Assembly: GCA_016617855.1 (NCBI GenBank)
Contig: JAECUM010003725.1
Span: forward strand, 1-64,000
From: Megalonaias nervosa
Taxonomy: Eukaryota > Mollusca > Bivalvia > Unionida > Unionidae
DNA: 64,000 nt
Direction of reading: 5' to 3'
The position numbers and the translations under genes are program-made. Positions 51,401-57,180 of this stretch are shown piece after piece. The notes beneath the pieces are model-generated. The model saw only the letters and a list, made by a program, of their open reading frames with translations, was not told the origin of the DNA and did not search any database. The number at the start of each line of letters is the position of its first letter. The first letter of the stretch is position 1.

Positions 51401-52319
51401 CAGGCACAGTAGTGCAACTGGCAGTAGGCTTATTAAAGCTGAGGGAGTTTAAGTAAAGCACCTTGACCAAGAACACACCAGGGTAGCTAACCTTTGCTAA
51501 TCTGATGTCAGGATTTGAACCTGCATCCTTTTAGTCATAAATGTAGGGGAAATAACTACTGGGGATTATTGTAGCTCATCATCTTGAAAAAAGCATTAAA
51601 ATTTTTTAGACCTATATAATATATAGAATATATGTATAGTATTACGCTCTGTCATTGATATACCATGAGATGTATACATTTTTCATTAATGGGAAATGAA
51701 ACTTGCCAAGTTTCCTTTTAATGAAAAATGAATACAGTGAGTGGTATATCAAATATACAGTGTACGTACTATACAAATATTTTATTTATATCACATACAA
51801 ATACACATACTAGCATTTCCAATCTTTTGTGGCTGTTTACAATCCTCTTTGTAAATCTAAAAGTTGTTCCTTTTCTTTTTTAGAGTTTCTATTTTCATTC
51901 ATATTGGTTAAATAAATATAAGGCACACTTTTGATTTAAACATGAAATGACTTTAATAAAGAAAGTAAAACAATACAAATACAGCATGCTTAGGTTCCTG
52001 AACAATGAATGTGCAGCCATTTACTTACCAGCGAGTATATTGAAATACTTGCAGTACATAAACTAAGCAAAATGATGAACCAACAAGAGGTAATTCAAAC
52101 ATTAAAATTTATTTAAAGTTTACCTAAGTAATTATTGTGATTTAATTAACATTGCTACCAACCATACAGTCGTTTTTATCCTCCAGGTCTCTTTGTCCCC
52201 ATTCCATTGGTTGGTTTATCTGTAAATTTACCATCATTCATAGGTCCAGAGATATTGAATGACAGGTGAAAATGAACTATGCTTGTTTTTTTTTGTCACA
52301 GATTTTGTCCCTCTTATTA

Positions 52320-52355
<36 letters not shown>

Positions 52356-53244
52356 TGTGGTAAAACTGATATGATGACAGACCTACCAACAGAGAGAGAA
52401 AGAAGGAGACAAGTGGGGTGAGGTGGGGATTTGGGAAATTTGCCATAAGGTAACTTTTTTATCGTCCATCCCTATATTTCTCTGTTGGTTGATTAGTCTG
52501 CTGACTGTCCAACCAACACAGTGAGAGAGAAGGGGTAGGAAGAATGGCCTTCAGACATTTTATGTTTAGAAATGATTTGTTTTTAGAACCATATTATAGG
52601 TTTTTTAAAATAAAAATAAAAAAAGCAAAACATTAAATAGATTACAATATGTGTGTGTCTCCTTATGAAGAAGTATACTATACAGTCTGAACAGGCTATT
52701 GCATCTTTGTATCATTGGTATTGTGAACATTGTAATTCCCATGAAAAGTGCACAGTCATATACCATTATGATGACCAAGGTTCTTTTTGGTTAATTGGTG
52801 TAAGTTAAGTTACAAAGCATTTCACCAAGCCCAAATTCTTTTTCTCTCGCTCTTCACATATTTGCTTGTATTTTGCCTCATACACATGAGAGGGAGAGAG
52901 AGAGACAGAGAGACACAGAAAGATAAAAGGGTAAGGAGAAAGGATTTTGATTAATTGTATACCCAGTTTAATTCAGCTAGAGAAGAGGTAATATTAATAT
53001 GGTATTGTCATTATTTTCTTATGTTGTTAAAGATTAAGCAGTAGAAATTCATCACTGAACTAAAGAGAATAGAAGTGATGCTTCCAGTGTTGAAGCAGTG
53101 TTTATGTAAGTGTATTAATGCACCATGGATGCATCACTATTTTATATACCAACAGTACTGGTATATCAAAATAGTTTTATACTAACACTTTAAAAGCCAT
53201 GTTATTTTTAATGTACCTTCAAAAATGTAACTGTACTGGATGCA

Positions 53245-53287
<43 letters not shown>

Positions 53288-54882
53288 GCATGTAGTAGAT
53301 GGTTTTATGAATATCAGGCATGTGGTAGATGCTTTATGGACATCAGGAATGTGGTAGATGGTTTTATAAATATTAGGCAAGTGGTACATGGTTTATAAAT
53401 ATCAGGCATCTGGTAGGTGGTTTTATGAACAACAAGCATGTGGAAGATGGTTTATGGATGTCAGGCATCTGGTAGGTGGTTTTATGAATAGCAAGCATGT
53501 GGAAGATGGTTTATGAATATCAGGCATATGGTAGATGGTTATGGATGTCAGGCACGTGGAAGATGGTTTTATGAATATTAGGCAAATAGTAGATGCTTTT
53601 ATGAATATTTGGTGTGTGGTAGATAATTTTATAAATATCAGACATATGGTAGATGGTTTATAGATATCAGGCATGTGGTAGATGGTTTTATGAATATCAG
53701 GCATGTGGTAGATAGTTTTATAAATATCAGACATATGGTAGATGGTTTATGGATATCAGGCATGTGGTAGATGGTTTTATGAATATTAAGCATGTGGTAG
53801 ATAGTCCTATAACTCTCAGACACATGTTAAATAGTTTATGAATATCAGGTATTTGGTAGATGGTTTATGGATATCAGGCATGTGGTAGATAATTTTAGCC
53901 AGTGGAGCTACATTTGAAGCATATGAATCAAAATAACTTTTGTAGCTTCTGCATGATAACACAAAGACGTTGGAGCCAAATATCTTGAAAGATGGATCAG
54001 ACAGACTGATTTTCATGTTCGAGTGATGAGAGAAAGATAGTTAGCTTGCCCAGCCTCAGTATGCCAAAAAGATTTGCTTCATTTGGATCGTAACTCAAGA
54101 AATACTCTTTTTTTTATTGTCTTGACATCTAAGGCTTTTTAGCATGATTACATAACAACTATTTCACCTTGAGAAATCAAATATGGTAGGCTTAATCAAA
54201 TGCACTTAATGGTGATATGATTCATTTGTTGCATTAGTTCAGTAACTTCTGAAATTTTATGACTTTTTCCTGTTTTGGACTTTAGATTTGGGGGCAGAAG
54301 TGTTTAAGTAGGATTGTACTAAAATGGCTAGACATGCACAGTAAAATTGCATATGCTGATTTGTATATGCATGCAGATTATCTGATCGGAGTTCCACACT
54401 GTTTTAGCAAGTTTTGCAATGTAGTGTGTATGTGTGTCTATTTGTGTGGCAGAAGCCTGTCTGTACATTGTTTACTTGTTGCAGATTTCAGCCCGTAACT
54501 GCATCTTGACATTTATTGGATGTTAGACTTTTATTTGAGGATTTGTAGTAAAATCAGGTTATTCCAGGTTGTTTTAAATTGAATTAATGCCCTGGCTTAA
54601 CATAAAATTTGTTGTGAAACTGATTGATGGAAAATAAAATATTGGATGGATTATATATGAGAGATAATTTTTGGAGGAAGGGTACCATTCAGGGATTGGA
54701 CATTATCTATTATTTAAATGCAACATTCAAAATTATTTAGGAAAGATGGAACAGTTAGAGTTTACATACATGTCAATTATTGTTTTTTATACAGGCACAG
54801 GAAGGGCTAAAACAATTTCATACAACAGACCGACCCAACAGAAAACAGTATTTCCACCTGAATTTTCTTGTCGAAGACAGAG
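12572..54882 (+). CDS. TRPA-like ankyrin-repeat cation channel, five internal exons (partial gene)
   Basis: Five exons (272, 151, 165, 110 and 88 bp, about 262 residues) join in one frame. Junction phases are 0, 1, 1 and 0, and each intron has AG at its acceptor and GT at its donor. The product is a run of ankyrin repeats (SDIKGRTPLHVAAA, DYKGRTPLHIAAQL, SDNKGQTVLSWMITKMPPV) followed by a conserved-looking linker (QFHTTDRPNRKQYFHLNFL). I recognise this layout from invertebrate TRPA-type channels, whose cytosolic N-terminal ankyrin domain precedes six membrane helices and a pore. That family call is from memory of the motifs. The membrane domain and the first exon(s) are not found here, so another ankyrin protein is not excluded. 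The introns are 4.3, 7.4, 25.8 and 4.0 kb. The third carries a complete LTR element on the same strand and many minus-strand elements. Confidence 0.65.
13562..13747. mobile_element. MITE with ~26-30 bp terminal inverted repeats and TA flanks
   Basis: The left end CAGTAAAACCTGTCTTGAAA (13566 on) is the reverse complement of the right end TTTCAAGACAGGTTCTACTG (ending near 13743), with few mismatches. Both ends are flanked by TA. CAGT ends and TA duplication fit non-autonomous pogo/Tc1-mariner type elements. The interior holds more copies of the same motif (GAGAGACCACCTGTCTTGAG). The small ORF across it (13406-13645) is not a gene. Confidence 0.7.
13748..15210. other. Intron sequence, no gene
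   Basis: Contains a TTC/TCTC microsatellite (about 13785-13832). The remaining ORFs (14634-14852, 14902-15108, 14958-15170) overlap each other and lack motifs. Confidence 0.4.
15211..16021 (-). repeat. Solo or decayed LTR, second Gmr1-like LTR subfamily
   Basis: Begins TGTTTTGACTCTATGGTCTT, matching the start of the LTR at 30270-31217 (TATTATGATTCTATGGTCTT), and shares the ATAATTTATTTCTCT stretch with all family LTRs. It ends near TATACATAATA. The ends are not clean and no exact target duplication can be read. No internal sequence is attached. Confidence 0.65.
16022..17144. other. Intron sequence, no gene
   Basis: A short direct repeat (TTTTTTGTCTGCACTGC, twice near 16100-16150) is the only structure seen. 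The 78-codon ORF at 16387 has no recognisable motif. Confidence 0.4.
17145..17295 (+). CDS. Ankyrin/TRPA-like gene, exon 2 visible
   Basis: Acceptor ACACAG|GTTGCT in phase 0; donor AATGGAG|GTGAGT in phase 1. Encodes one and a half ankyrin repeats: WHVDVAKFLIGKGANVNASD and KGRTPLHVAAADDYPEMVQL, then LISNG. Joined to exon 1, HE|VARKWH completes the previous repeat. Confidence 0.9.
17417..17665. repeat. Minisatellite, 30 bp unit, about eight copies
   Basis: The unit is GCAATTGTCACATGGCATTC plus ACACAACCCA, tandem with few changes. Because 30 is divisible by three and the unit lacks stops in several frames, it gives ORFs of 10-residue repeats on both strands (17360-17857, 17388-17771 and 17455-17676 plus; 17399-17689 minus). 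I read these as by-products. It lies in intron 2, about 120 bp after exon 2. Confidence 0.9.
17666..18547. repeat. Intron sequence with irregular GATGATCTG/TAAGTGGATGAT repeats
   Basis: 18278-18455 repeats TTTAAGTGGATGAT with variable spacers (TGATAAGTT, CAAAAGATTAAGTGTTTGA), about eight degenerate copies. The rest shows no structure. Confidence 0.5.
18548..19845. mobile_element. Candidate non-autonomous DNA transposon with imperfect TIRs (~1.3 kb)
   Basis: The left end TATACCTCTCCCTCGATAAC is nearly the reverse complement of GTTATCAAGAGAGTGGTGTG at the right end (19825-19845). Inside both ends lies a second motif (CGATAACTCGCG left; CGTGAGTTATCAGGG right). TA flanks are possible but the right flank is inside TA-rich sequence. 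The interior has no transposase ORF. Confidence 0.5.
19843..19904. repeat. (TA)n microsatellite
   Basis: About 60 bp of uninterrupted TA dinucleotides directly after the right end of the candidate transposon. Confidence 0.95.
19905..20714. other. Intron sequence, no gene
   Basis: AT-rich; the ORF at 20154-20354 has no recognisable motif. Confidence 0.4.
20715..21070. repeat. Degenerate tandem repeat (~43-48 bp unit)
   Basis: The core phrase TGTTCTCCCAAGACTTGAAC then CC(A/C)TGTGCA recurs about eight times with drift. ORFs over it on both strands (20639-20899, 21065-20835) follow the repeat. Confidence 0.7.
21600..22080. repeat. Long-period repeat, family A (~150 bp unit), second locus
   Basis: Opens with CCATCAACAATTGATTGCTACC as at 10485 (shortened), then repeats the phrases AGATCTTGGATGAGTTTCAT, GTGAGATCCATTCATATTGA and CTGATCCAGTTTTGATCAAA. 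About three units. It ends against a GT run and SINE tail. Confidence 0.6.
22081..22121 (-). repeat. SINE 3' tail, split from its body by a Gmr1-like insertion
   Basis: GTGTGTGATTTGGATTTTTA followed by ATGTAGCT, the minus-strand tail of the SINE family. The matching body resumes at 24078 after the LTR element. About 45 bp of SINE expected between the two parts are missing. Confidence 0.65.
22122..22700 (-). pseudogene. Gag capsid remnant of the truncated Gmr1-like copy
   Basis: 22604-22374 encodes MKWPREHWTQLLQYVLIGKA and SADYDLVKECILKGYELVPE, then the start of the SCAN-like half (RQKFRNYKKEAGQTHVKFAR). 22235-22122 encodes the capsid end (ARAADEYFLAHKV). Stops and frameshifts separate the pieces. 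The N-terminal coiled coil continues in degraded form to about 23010. Confidence 0.75.
23163..24077 (-). repeat. LTR of the truncated Gmr1-like copy
   Basis: Bounded by TGTTATG (23163) and CATAACA (24077). About 915 bp, collinear with the LTR at 2431-3344, including the shared AATAATTTATTTCCCTAGAA stretch. Confidence 0.85.
24078..24232 (-). repeat. SINE body, remainder of the interrupted copy
   Basis: GATGTCTAGCACTGGGGCAT and CCCACCCAGTCACATTATCT then CCAGGCTGACCAGTCCTAAC match the minus-strand copy at 39727-39880. The tRNA-like head is missing at the right. Confidence 0.7.
24233..24695. other. Intron sequence, no gene
   Basis: 24375-24412 carries ATCAGGCCCATTTGGGCCTC, a short palindromic motif with a related form at 32618-32655. 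Nothing else. Confidence 0.4.
24696..24860 (+). CDS. Ankyrin/TRPA-like gene, exon 3 visible
   Basis: Acceptor TTTCAG|CTGACA in phase 1; donor CTTG|GTATTG in phase 1. Encodes ADKEAMTAGERQTAMHYAAK and NDACNSMKMLINMGCDYKTV, then DYKGRTPLHIAAQL, i.e. one full and one half ankyrin repeat. The junction NG|ADKEA with exon 2 is the canonical inter-repeat loop. Confidence 0.9.
24861..26519. other. Start of the 25.8 kb intron, no gene
   Basis: Near 26105-26230 a phrase like GTGTCCAAAGGTGCTTCCAT repeats three times (short degenerate repeat). The minus ORF 26091-25885 shows no motif. Confidence 0.4.
26520..26835 (+). mobile_element. 5'-truncated LINE 3' end with (ATT)n tail
   Basis: A short frame encodes residues such as SGTVLWNKFP, the C-terminal end of a CR1/jockey-type ORF2, then a 3' UTR and an ATT microsatellite (about 26809-26835). 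It is a different subfamily from 11340-12069 but has the same architecture. Confidence 0.6.
26990..27720. repeat. Long-period tandem repeat, family B, second locus
   Basis: CTTATGATGTCTAGTTGGTC and AAATGAAAAT blocks recur near 27145, 27272 and 27368 with GACATCCAGTAT and AAAATCTTGTTATTGCT parts between, as at 4915-5420. Confidence 0.6.
27721..28343. other. Intron sequence, no recognised gene
   Basis: A minus-strand ORF of 148 codons (28172-27726) is rich in Phe, Tyr, Leu, Ile and Lys and shows no motif. It is most likely a chance opening in AT-rich DNA. Confidence 0.5.
28344..30260 (-). pseudogene. LINE reverse transcriptase C-terminal half and zinc finger (remnant)
   Basis: 29946-29749 encodes the EN-RT linker (NEHITQLIKDKNKAYAQWQN). 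29321-29082 encodes the RT end with GLTISLGKTEVLFQPAP and DSFQYLGSVISNDDSLDKEI, typical of the thumb region. 28550-28344 encodes a C2H2-like finger (CPFCHQPCKSRLGIQSHLF; C-X2-C-X12-H-X3-H). The catalytic YxDD box lies in a badly broken part and I cannot point to it. + strand ORFs here are shadows. Confidence 0.7.
30270..31217 (-). repeat. Solo LTR, second Gmr1-like subfamily, inside a LINE
   Basis: Ends TATACATAACA at 31217 and begins near 30270 (TGTTATTATGATTCTATGGT). About 948 bp. It shares ACAAATAATTTATTTCCCTA and the A-rich 3' part with the other LTRs but has a different first 40 bp, like 15211-16021. No internal sequence is attached. Confidence 0.75.
31230..32050 (-). pseudogene. LINE endonuclease domain (remnant)
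   Basis: 32050-31571 encodes the N-terminal endonuclease, including ETWNIQTPMNRDITIKPVRR and HYHTDIATISKTRFADDGML (the catalytic Glu region). 31598-31404 encodes VTIISAYVPTLPSQDEAKDQ. 31427-31230 encodes the TSW/MRPRSKQWHLID-like end. The nicking endonuclease would prime target-site reverse transcription. Frameshifts separate the pieces. Confidence 0.7.
32130..32285 (-). repeat. Possible second tRNA-derived SINE
   Basis: On the minus strand, GTGGTTCAGTGGTTAAGGGT resembles an A box and GGTTGCAAATTCAG a decayed B box about 45 bp later. No second copy was found in the window, so this rests on the promoter-like boxes only. Confidence 0.35.
32286..34014. other. Intron sequence, no gene
   Basis: AT-rich; 32618-32655 carries the TTGGGCCTC motif noted at 24375. 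No coding signal. Confidence 0.4.
34015..34500. repeat. Long-period tandem repeat, family B, third locus
   Basis: GGTCATATCAACATGGGGTT and CTTATGATGTTTAGTTGGTC blocks with GACATCCAATATGGCCACCA between, repeated about every 165 bp, as at 4915 and 26990. Confidence 0.6.
34501..35756. other. Intron sequence, no gene
   Basis: A CA microsatellite lies at about 34799-34826. Two GTAACANGGACGGACAAA-like phrases (near 35018 and 35375) suggest another dispersed repeat. No coding signal. Confidence 0.4.
35757..37955 (-). mobile_element. CR1/jockey-like LINE, 5' truncated, with (ATT)n 3' end
   Basis: Minus strand ORF2 from the EN-RT linker to the C-terminus, then a 3' UTR ending in an ATT-type microsatellite (35757-35776). 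The 5' break is near 37955. It is the best preserved LINE in the window and the same family as 11340-12069. Confidence 0.85.
35981..37951 (-). pseudogene. LINE ORF2 reverse transcriptase (frameshifted)
   Basis: 37951-37487: EN-RT linker (RDQFKAMGNHAQYEVWRNKK). 37494-36973: RT fingers (TAKVTPIHKSDSKNDADNYQ, PISILPNLSKLIEK). 36944-36366: palm with VPQGSILGPLLLILFI and the catalytic LYADDTTLSD, then the thumb (GVLVDNNLSWTEHIKHICKK). 36250-35981: C-terminus (LAHLQKRAFGLISIHKESKE). It copies LINE RNA at a nicked target. Only a few frameshifts and stops separate the four pieces and the YADD motif is intact, but the endonuclease is missing, so the copy is dead. Confidence 0.85.
37956..38318. other. 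No recognisable gene
   Basis: Sequence between the LINE and the fold-back element; nothing supportable. Confidence 0.4.
38319..38956. repeat. Fold-back element: long palindrome plus a direct copy
   Basis: A ~145 bp unit occurs three times: direct at 38319-38461, direct at 38666-38810 and inverted at 38811-38956. The last two meet without a spacer at GTAAGAGAG|TCTCTTATAT, so single strands could fold into a hairpin of about 145 bp arms. The inverted arm resembles the first direct copy more closely than its own partner. No coding sequence. Type (MITE, fold-back transposon, local rearrangement) is open. Confidence 0.75.
38957..39638. other. No recognisable gene
   Basis: Near 39560-39600 there is a CTCATGTAACAGTGAATGCA / GACGGACA phrase related to those at 35018 and 35375. 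No coding signal. Confidence 0.4.
39652..39959 (-). repeat. Complete tRNA-derived SINE with 13 bp target duplications
   Basis: Read on the minus strand, the head has an A-box-like TAGTGGTTAGAG (39942-39931) and a B box GGGTTCAAACC (39913-39903). The body carries AGACTTATAAAAATGG and ATGTGACTGGGTGGGACCT, and the tail TTAAAAATCCAAATCACACA. It is flanked by AAATATATAAAAG (39639-39651) and AAATATATGAAAG (39960-39972), a target duplication with one mismatch. About 308 bp. Pol III transcription from the head and LINE-driven insertion are the known mode for such SINEs. Confidence 0.85.
39973..40681. other. No recognisable gene
   Basis: AT-rich sequence up to the LTR element. The last four bases (CTCC, 40678-40681) are the left target duplication. 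Confidence 0.5.
40682..41636 (+). repeat. 5' LTR of the full-length Gmr1-like element
   Basis: 955 bp, TGTTATGTAT...CATGTAACA, with the 5 bp inverted ends TGTTA/TAACA. It would hold promoter and polyadenylation signals; a TATAAATTAT-type promoter cannot be pinned down by eye. Confidence 0.9.
41645..41662 (+). promoter_or_regulatory. Primer-binding site, probably for tRNA-Pro
   Basis: TGGGGCTCTCGTCCCTGG, eight bases after the LTR. Equivalent sites in the other copies read TGGGCGCTCGTCCTTGG (minus, near 2420-2404) and TGGGGTGCTCATCCTTGG (minus, near 23152). Their shared core is close to the tRNA-Pro 3' end used as primer by several retroelements. Confidence 0.6.
41768..43300 (+). pseudogene. 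gag of the full-length Gmr1-like element
   Basis: The start at 41768 is preceded by the leader and gives an N-terminal domain (EQLDSLEKDELLELARKYDL) and a long Glu/Lys/Gln coiled coil (42000-42400). The frame breaks at a GA-rich run near 42185 and again near 42522. The capsid follows from 42561 (MKWPREHWTQLLQCVLYGKA), with a second half resembling a SCAN domain (EAYQQKFRNYRKEAGQTYVE; QLVLLEEFKNCVPSDIKTYL). A CCHC knuckle lies at 43128-43169 (C-X2-C-X4-H-X4-C). It would form the particle and bind RNA. Frameshifts make it non-functional. Confidence 0.9.
43301..43857 (+). pseudogene. Aspartic protease region of the Gmr1-like element
   Basis: ILRDTGASQS (active site DTG at 43392-43400) sits in the same frame as the zinc knuckle. 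The frame then breaks at about 43425 and resumes at 43429 (MPFSEKSCSNESVPIQGVEC ... LLGNDLAGDKVV). The protease would cleave the polyprotein. Its minus-strand counterpart at 752-198 keeps the two parts in one frame, so the break here is private to this copy. Confidence 0.85.
43952..45109 (+). pseudogene. Integrase of the Gmr1-like element, upstream of RT
   Basis: An HHCC-type zinc domain near 44180-44280 (HKILTHFYWTKIKSDVCKYC, KSCHICQ), then the core (44436-44693: FFTQFGLPKSVQSVQGSNFM; STYHPESQGVLERFHQTLK). Here the usual second catalytic Asp (S/T-D-x-G) reads Val (SVQGSNF) and the final Glu is present. FSPFELVLRH follows near 44755, and a GPY/F-type C-terminal module at 44882-45109 (FQPGDRVLALLPIPQ; YYGPYTVEKKV). 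It would insert the cDNA. Frameshifts, stops and the D-to-V change show it is dead. Confidence 0.85.
45236..46716 (+). pseudogene. Reverse transcriptase-RNase H of the Gmr1-like element
   Basis: 45236-45640: pre-RT linker and fingers (LFPDVPRRTNKIFHDVKIAN; KKEIQYLLENDFIEPSKSDW). 45680-45722: VTKFDLLKGF. 45765-46190: palm with YIDD at 45882-45893 and VKPIDAKVKAISDFPVP. 46127-46309: connection (FLWTDKCQEAFDKLKAMLK). 46320-46716: RNase H (VDASDVGVGAVLIQ; STIKKECLALI; VFSDHNPLTF; the D, E and D positions are kept) ending in the typical YIKGKDNLIADVLS. Four or five frame breaks separate the parts. No integrase follows before the 3' LTR. Confidence 0.9.
46808..46816 (+). promoter_or_regulatory. Polypurine tract
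   Basis: GGGGGGAAG immediately before the 3' LTR, the expected plus-strand primer. Confidence 0.85.
46817..47768 (+). repeat. 3' LTR of the full-length Gmr1-like element
   Basis: 952 bp, same ends as the 5' LTR and collinear throughout. Followed by CTCC (47769-47772). Confidence 0.9.
47773..48129. other. No recognisable gene
   Basis: AT-rich; nothing supportable. Confidence 0.4.
48385..48438. repeat. (CA)n(TA)n microsatellite
   Basis: About 40 bp of CA repeats followed by about 14 bp of TA repeats, inside the LINE fragment. Confidence 0.95.
48695..49340. repeat. Minisatellite, 28 bp unit, about 23 copies
   Basis: The unit is ATTATATGCAAAGCAAATTA plus GGTTGGGG, with point changes (GAAAATT, ACAAATT, CTGGTGG variants). 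The period is not divisible by three, so translated frames cycle through three peptide registers (48811-49023, 48924-49151); these ORFs are artefacts. It sits exactly where the LINE should encode the region between its 'RAA'-like motif and SLQD. Confidence 0.9.
49721..50700. other. End of the 25.8 kb intron, no gene
   Basis: Short GATA/GAGA-type runs near 49775-49830. The + ORF 50484-50846 starts in the intron and only its part after 50700 is exon. Confidence 0.5.
50701..50810 (+). CDS. Ankyrin/TRPA-like gene, exon 4 visible
   Basis: Acceptor TATATAG|ATCGCA in phase 1; donor CCTGTG|GTAAGT, a good consensus, in phase 0. Encodes DRSESAIFLLNLDAPVMTSD then NKGQTVLSWMITKMPPV, the last ankyrin repeat with a WMITKMPP motif typical of the TRPA-like family I have in mind. 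Codons joined across the intron restore AAQL|DRSES. Confidence 0.9.
50811..53244. other. Intron 4 sequence, no gene
   Basis: Contains a GA microsatellite (52324-52353), a possible tRNA-like SINE remnant (50893-51000, GGTGGTAGAGTG and TATTTGAACCC boxes) and another B-box-like GATTTGAACCTGCATCC at 51511-51527. Both are weak. The ORF at 51108 has no motif. Confidence 0.45.
53246..53284. repeat. (AT)n microsatellite next to a minisatellite
   Basis: About 38 bp of AT dinucleotides ending directly at the first minisatellite unit. Confidence 0.95.
53285..53900. repeat. Minisatellite, ~28-30 bp unit, about 21 copies
   Basis: The unit is ATCAGGCATGTGGTAGATGG plus TTTTATGAAT, with two main length forms (TTTTATGAAT and TTTATGGAT). 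Minus-strand ORFs over it (53734-53423, 53823-53638) encode repeated HMPDIHK-type peptides and are artefacts of the repeat. Confidence 0.9.
53901..54794. other. Intron 4 end, no gene
   Basis: No coding signal before the acceptor TTTTTTATACAG at 54783-54794. Confidence 0.5.
54795..54882 (+). CDS. Ankyrin/TRPA-like gene, exon 5 visible
   Basis: Acceptor TATACAG|GCACAG in phase 0 and probable donor GACAGAG|GTTGGT in phase 1. Encodes AQEGLKQFHTTDRPNRKQYF and HLNFLVEDR, the linker that follows the ankyrin repeats in TRPA-like proteins. A longer ORF in another frame (54671-54919) overlaps it and is not the gene. The donor is a choice between close GTs and could be off by a few bases. No further exon was recognised to 64000. 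Confidence 0.85.
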
Positions 54883-55374
54883 GTTGGTGGAGCATAAATC
54901 TTTCTTAATGTCTTCTTGAAGAACAGCATTTTTACATGGCTTGACATGCAGTACTTGTTTTTATTTCTCATTTTTTCACTAGGTCAGATACATTTGATAT
55001 CAAAATCATTTTATATCTAGGTACTGCTAAGTCATTTATGCAAGGTATAACAACAGCTTGCTCACAAGACGATAAGTGTTCCTCAGTCTAGATTGACATT
55101 GCAGGAACCAAGTCATATACAGTATCTAGATATTTGATTCAACATGTTGAGTTTTTTTGACATTGTTTTTATATGTATGTATACTTCCTTTATTCAATAA
55201 AAGTTGTATAAAACACTGAGAACTGTCTTTCTTACATGGAAAAAAAGACTGGCAAATTTATGCTACTGTTTGCTACATCTGTAGAGAGCACAGGGGTATA
55301 TTCTGTATGTGGTACATATAAACAAGGTGAGTTATACATGACATAATTTAATTTATTTACGATATAAAGGAATA
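54883..55374. other. Intron sequence, no gene
   Basis: Nothing recognisable between exon 5 and the DIRS-like element; the element's 5' boundary may lie in here. Confidence 0.4.
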
Positions 55375-57180
55375 GTGTCAATACAATCTGTGGGAAAGTG
55401 TGGCCACAAGAAGACTGCAATAAAATGTTGCAAATGTACAGAAAAAATTGTTGTACATTTTGTAAATTATGGTCTGCAGAAAGCTGGAATCTTGCAGACT
55501 CCAGCTGCACATTCTCCTTCTTCATTGGAATTTTCTGTTTTCTCTGTTACTGAAAATAAGAGTCTTCTGACCCGAATACCCCTCCCAGCACATTGCAGCC
55601 TCCCATTGTTAAGGAGATACAGTGACCATGTAGCAGCATGTTGCTGCTTCCCATTGTGGATGACATGTACTGCTCACCTTTGTGTGTCACTTCCTCCCAT
55701 TGTGGAGGATATGCACCACTCATCTCATGTGTCACACCCTCCCATTGAAGAGGAGATGCACCACCCATACCATAGCATGACGCTGCCTCCCGTGGAGGAG
55801 GAAATGCACCGCTTTTTTCATAGCATGTCGCTGCCACCCATTGAGGAGATGCACCGCCATCACCCTCTCGAAGGTAGTGTGTTGCACCCTCTCACTGGGA
55901 GGAATCAGCACCAAACCTTCCTTAGTGATGCATCAGTTGACGATCCTCTATACTCTGATCATCACACTAAGGCCTCATAGTATGGGGATGGGTTCATATC
56001 AAGTTCCTCCCTCTCCACCCTCTAGCACCTTATTATGAGCATTGGGGTTCTAATCAGCGGGTTCAGACTAGGTTTGGAGATTGGATCAGTATCCCCCCTT
56101 TCCAATGATCCCAATGAATCCCATGGGATATGGGGCCCTCCACCTTAGGGGCCTTGGTCATGTATGCCCCATTGAGATATTCGATCTTGCCCTAATAACA
56201 GAGGCGATACTGCAGCTTTTGCCTCATCACCAGGTGGAAACCATTCGAAAGGCTAGAGGCATTATTTCTTCCAAGACTGACAGACATTCTCATCACTCTC
56301 CAGCTCATGCCACACCTTCAGCCCCTACTTACCATGTTGCAGTAGGGGACTTAGCACAGAGTGTTCCTGTACCCTCTTCACGTTTGGGGACTTAGTGACA
56401 TCTACACACTTAAGTTCAGTGTATCCCCGATGATGCTGTCTCCATTCTGGTTGACCCTAATGAGTTCAGCATAAAGGAAGCACAAGTGATGCCTACTCTT
56501 GTGCCCACTCTTCATCTCTGTTAGATGTGGAAGAGGAGGTATAGTCTTTTGATAAGGCAATAAATGAAGTCTGTCACCTCTTGCCTCCTGACTTGTGCCC
56601 AAAACCTGCCACACAGTCCAAAAAGATCATTTCCAATCTGGAAAAGATCTTGGGGGCTCAACCTCAACCAGACCTACTCCTTCCTTGACATTCTTCTGCA
56701 GTTGAGGAAATTGCTGAGAGATTTTTGACATGCCAAAATATTAATCAACTACATCAAGGGTGCGCCATTCCCTTCTCATTGTTGTGACCCTTGGTCATAT
56801 CTGCCAGCTATCAGGTACATTCCCCAAAGTGGCCATGAAACCTCCCCAGCTTGATGCTGGTGCAGCTAAGATGGGTATTTCAAGTGGAGCCCAGGCACAC
56901 CTTTCCATAAAAGACATTAAAGTTATGGAACAGAAAGTCTGACTACTTGTCACCATAGCTTAACATGTCAACCTTCTCTCAGCTGTTTCTTTTAGTATGA
57001 TGAGAGGAGCATCCTTGAACTCAGCCACCCTTCAACGCATGCTGGAAGCTGTGGCCAAGACATCTCGGCATGCACTTCCTGTACCTATGGCTTTGTCAGC
57101 TGAAATTCTTCACATCAGTTGTGATGTTGCTTTGGACTCCTCAAAGGTACTACTCAGTGATAGTAAAGACATCCTTAGGG
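55375..57180 (+). pseudogene. DIRS-like gag remnant with internal peptide repeats
   Basis: 55375-55980 is open and carries four to five copies of a LPPVEEEMH(H/R)-(P/F)(Y/F)HSM-type repeat (55640-55850). 56760-57180 continues, past stops, with LSIKDIKVMEQKV and a helical end (SLNSATLQRMLEAVAKTSRH; ALDSSKVLLSDSKDILRD). I assign it to the gag position by its place in the element and its style; no conserved gag motif proves it. The many short minus-strand ORFs here are shadows. Confidence 0.6.

Noticed and set aside
52234..52446. Minus-strand ORF with a Ser/Leu repeat as a gene
   Set aside because: The SLSLSLSL tract is a GA/TC microsatellite translation.
53423..53734. Minus-strand ORF with HMPDIHK repeats as a gene
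   Set aside because: Direct product of the 28-30 bp minisatellite; unit length changes shift the frame.
54671..54919. 82-codon + ORF as a gene
   Set aside because: Exon 5 of the ankyrin/TRPA-like gene reads in a different frame over the same bases with acceptor, donor and family motif.
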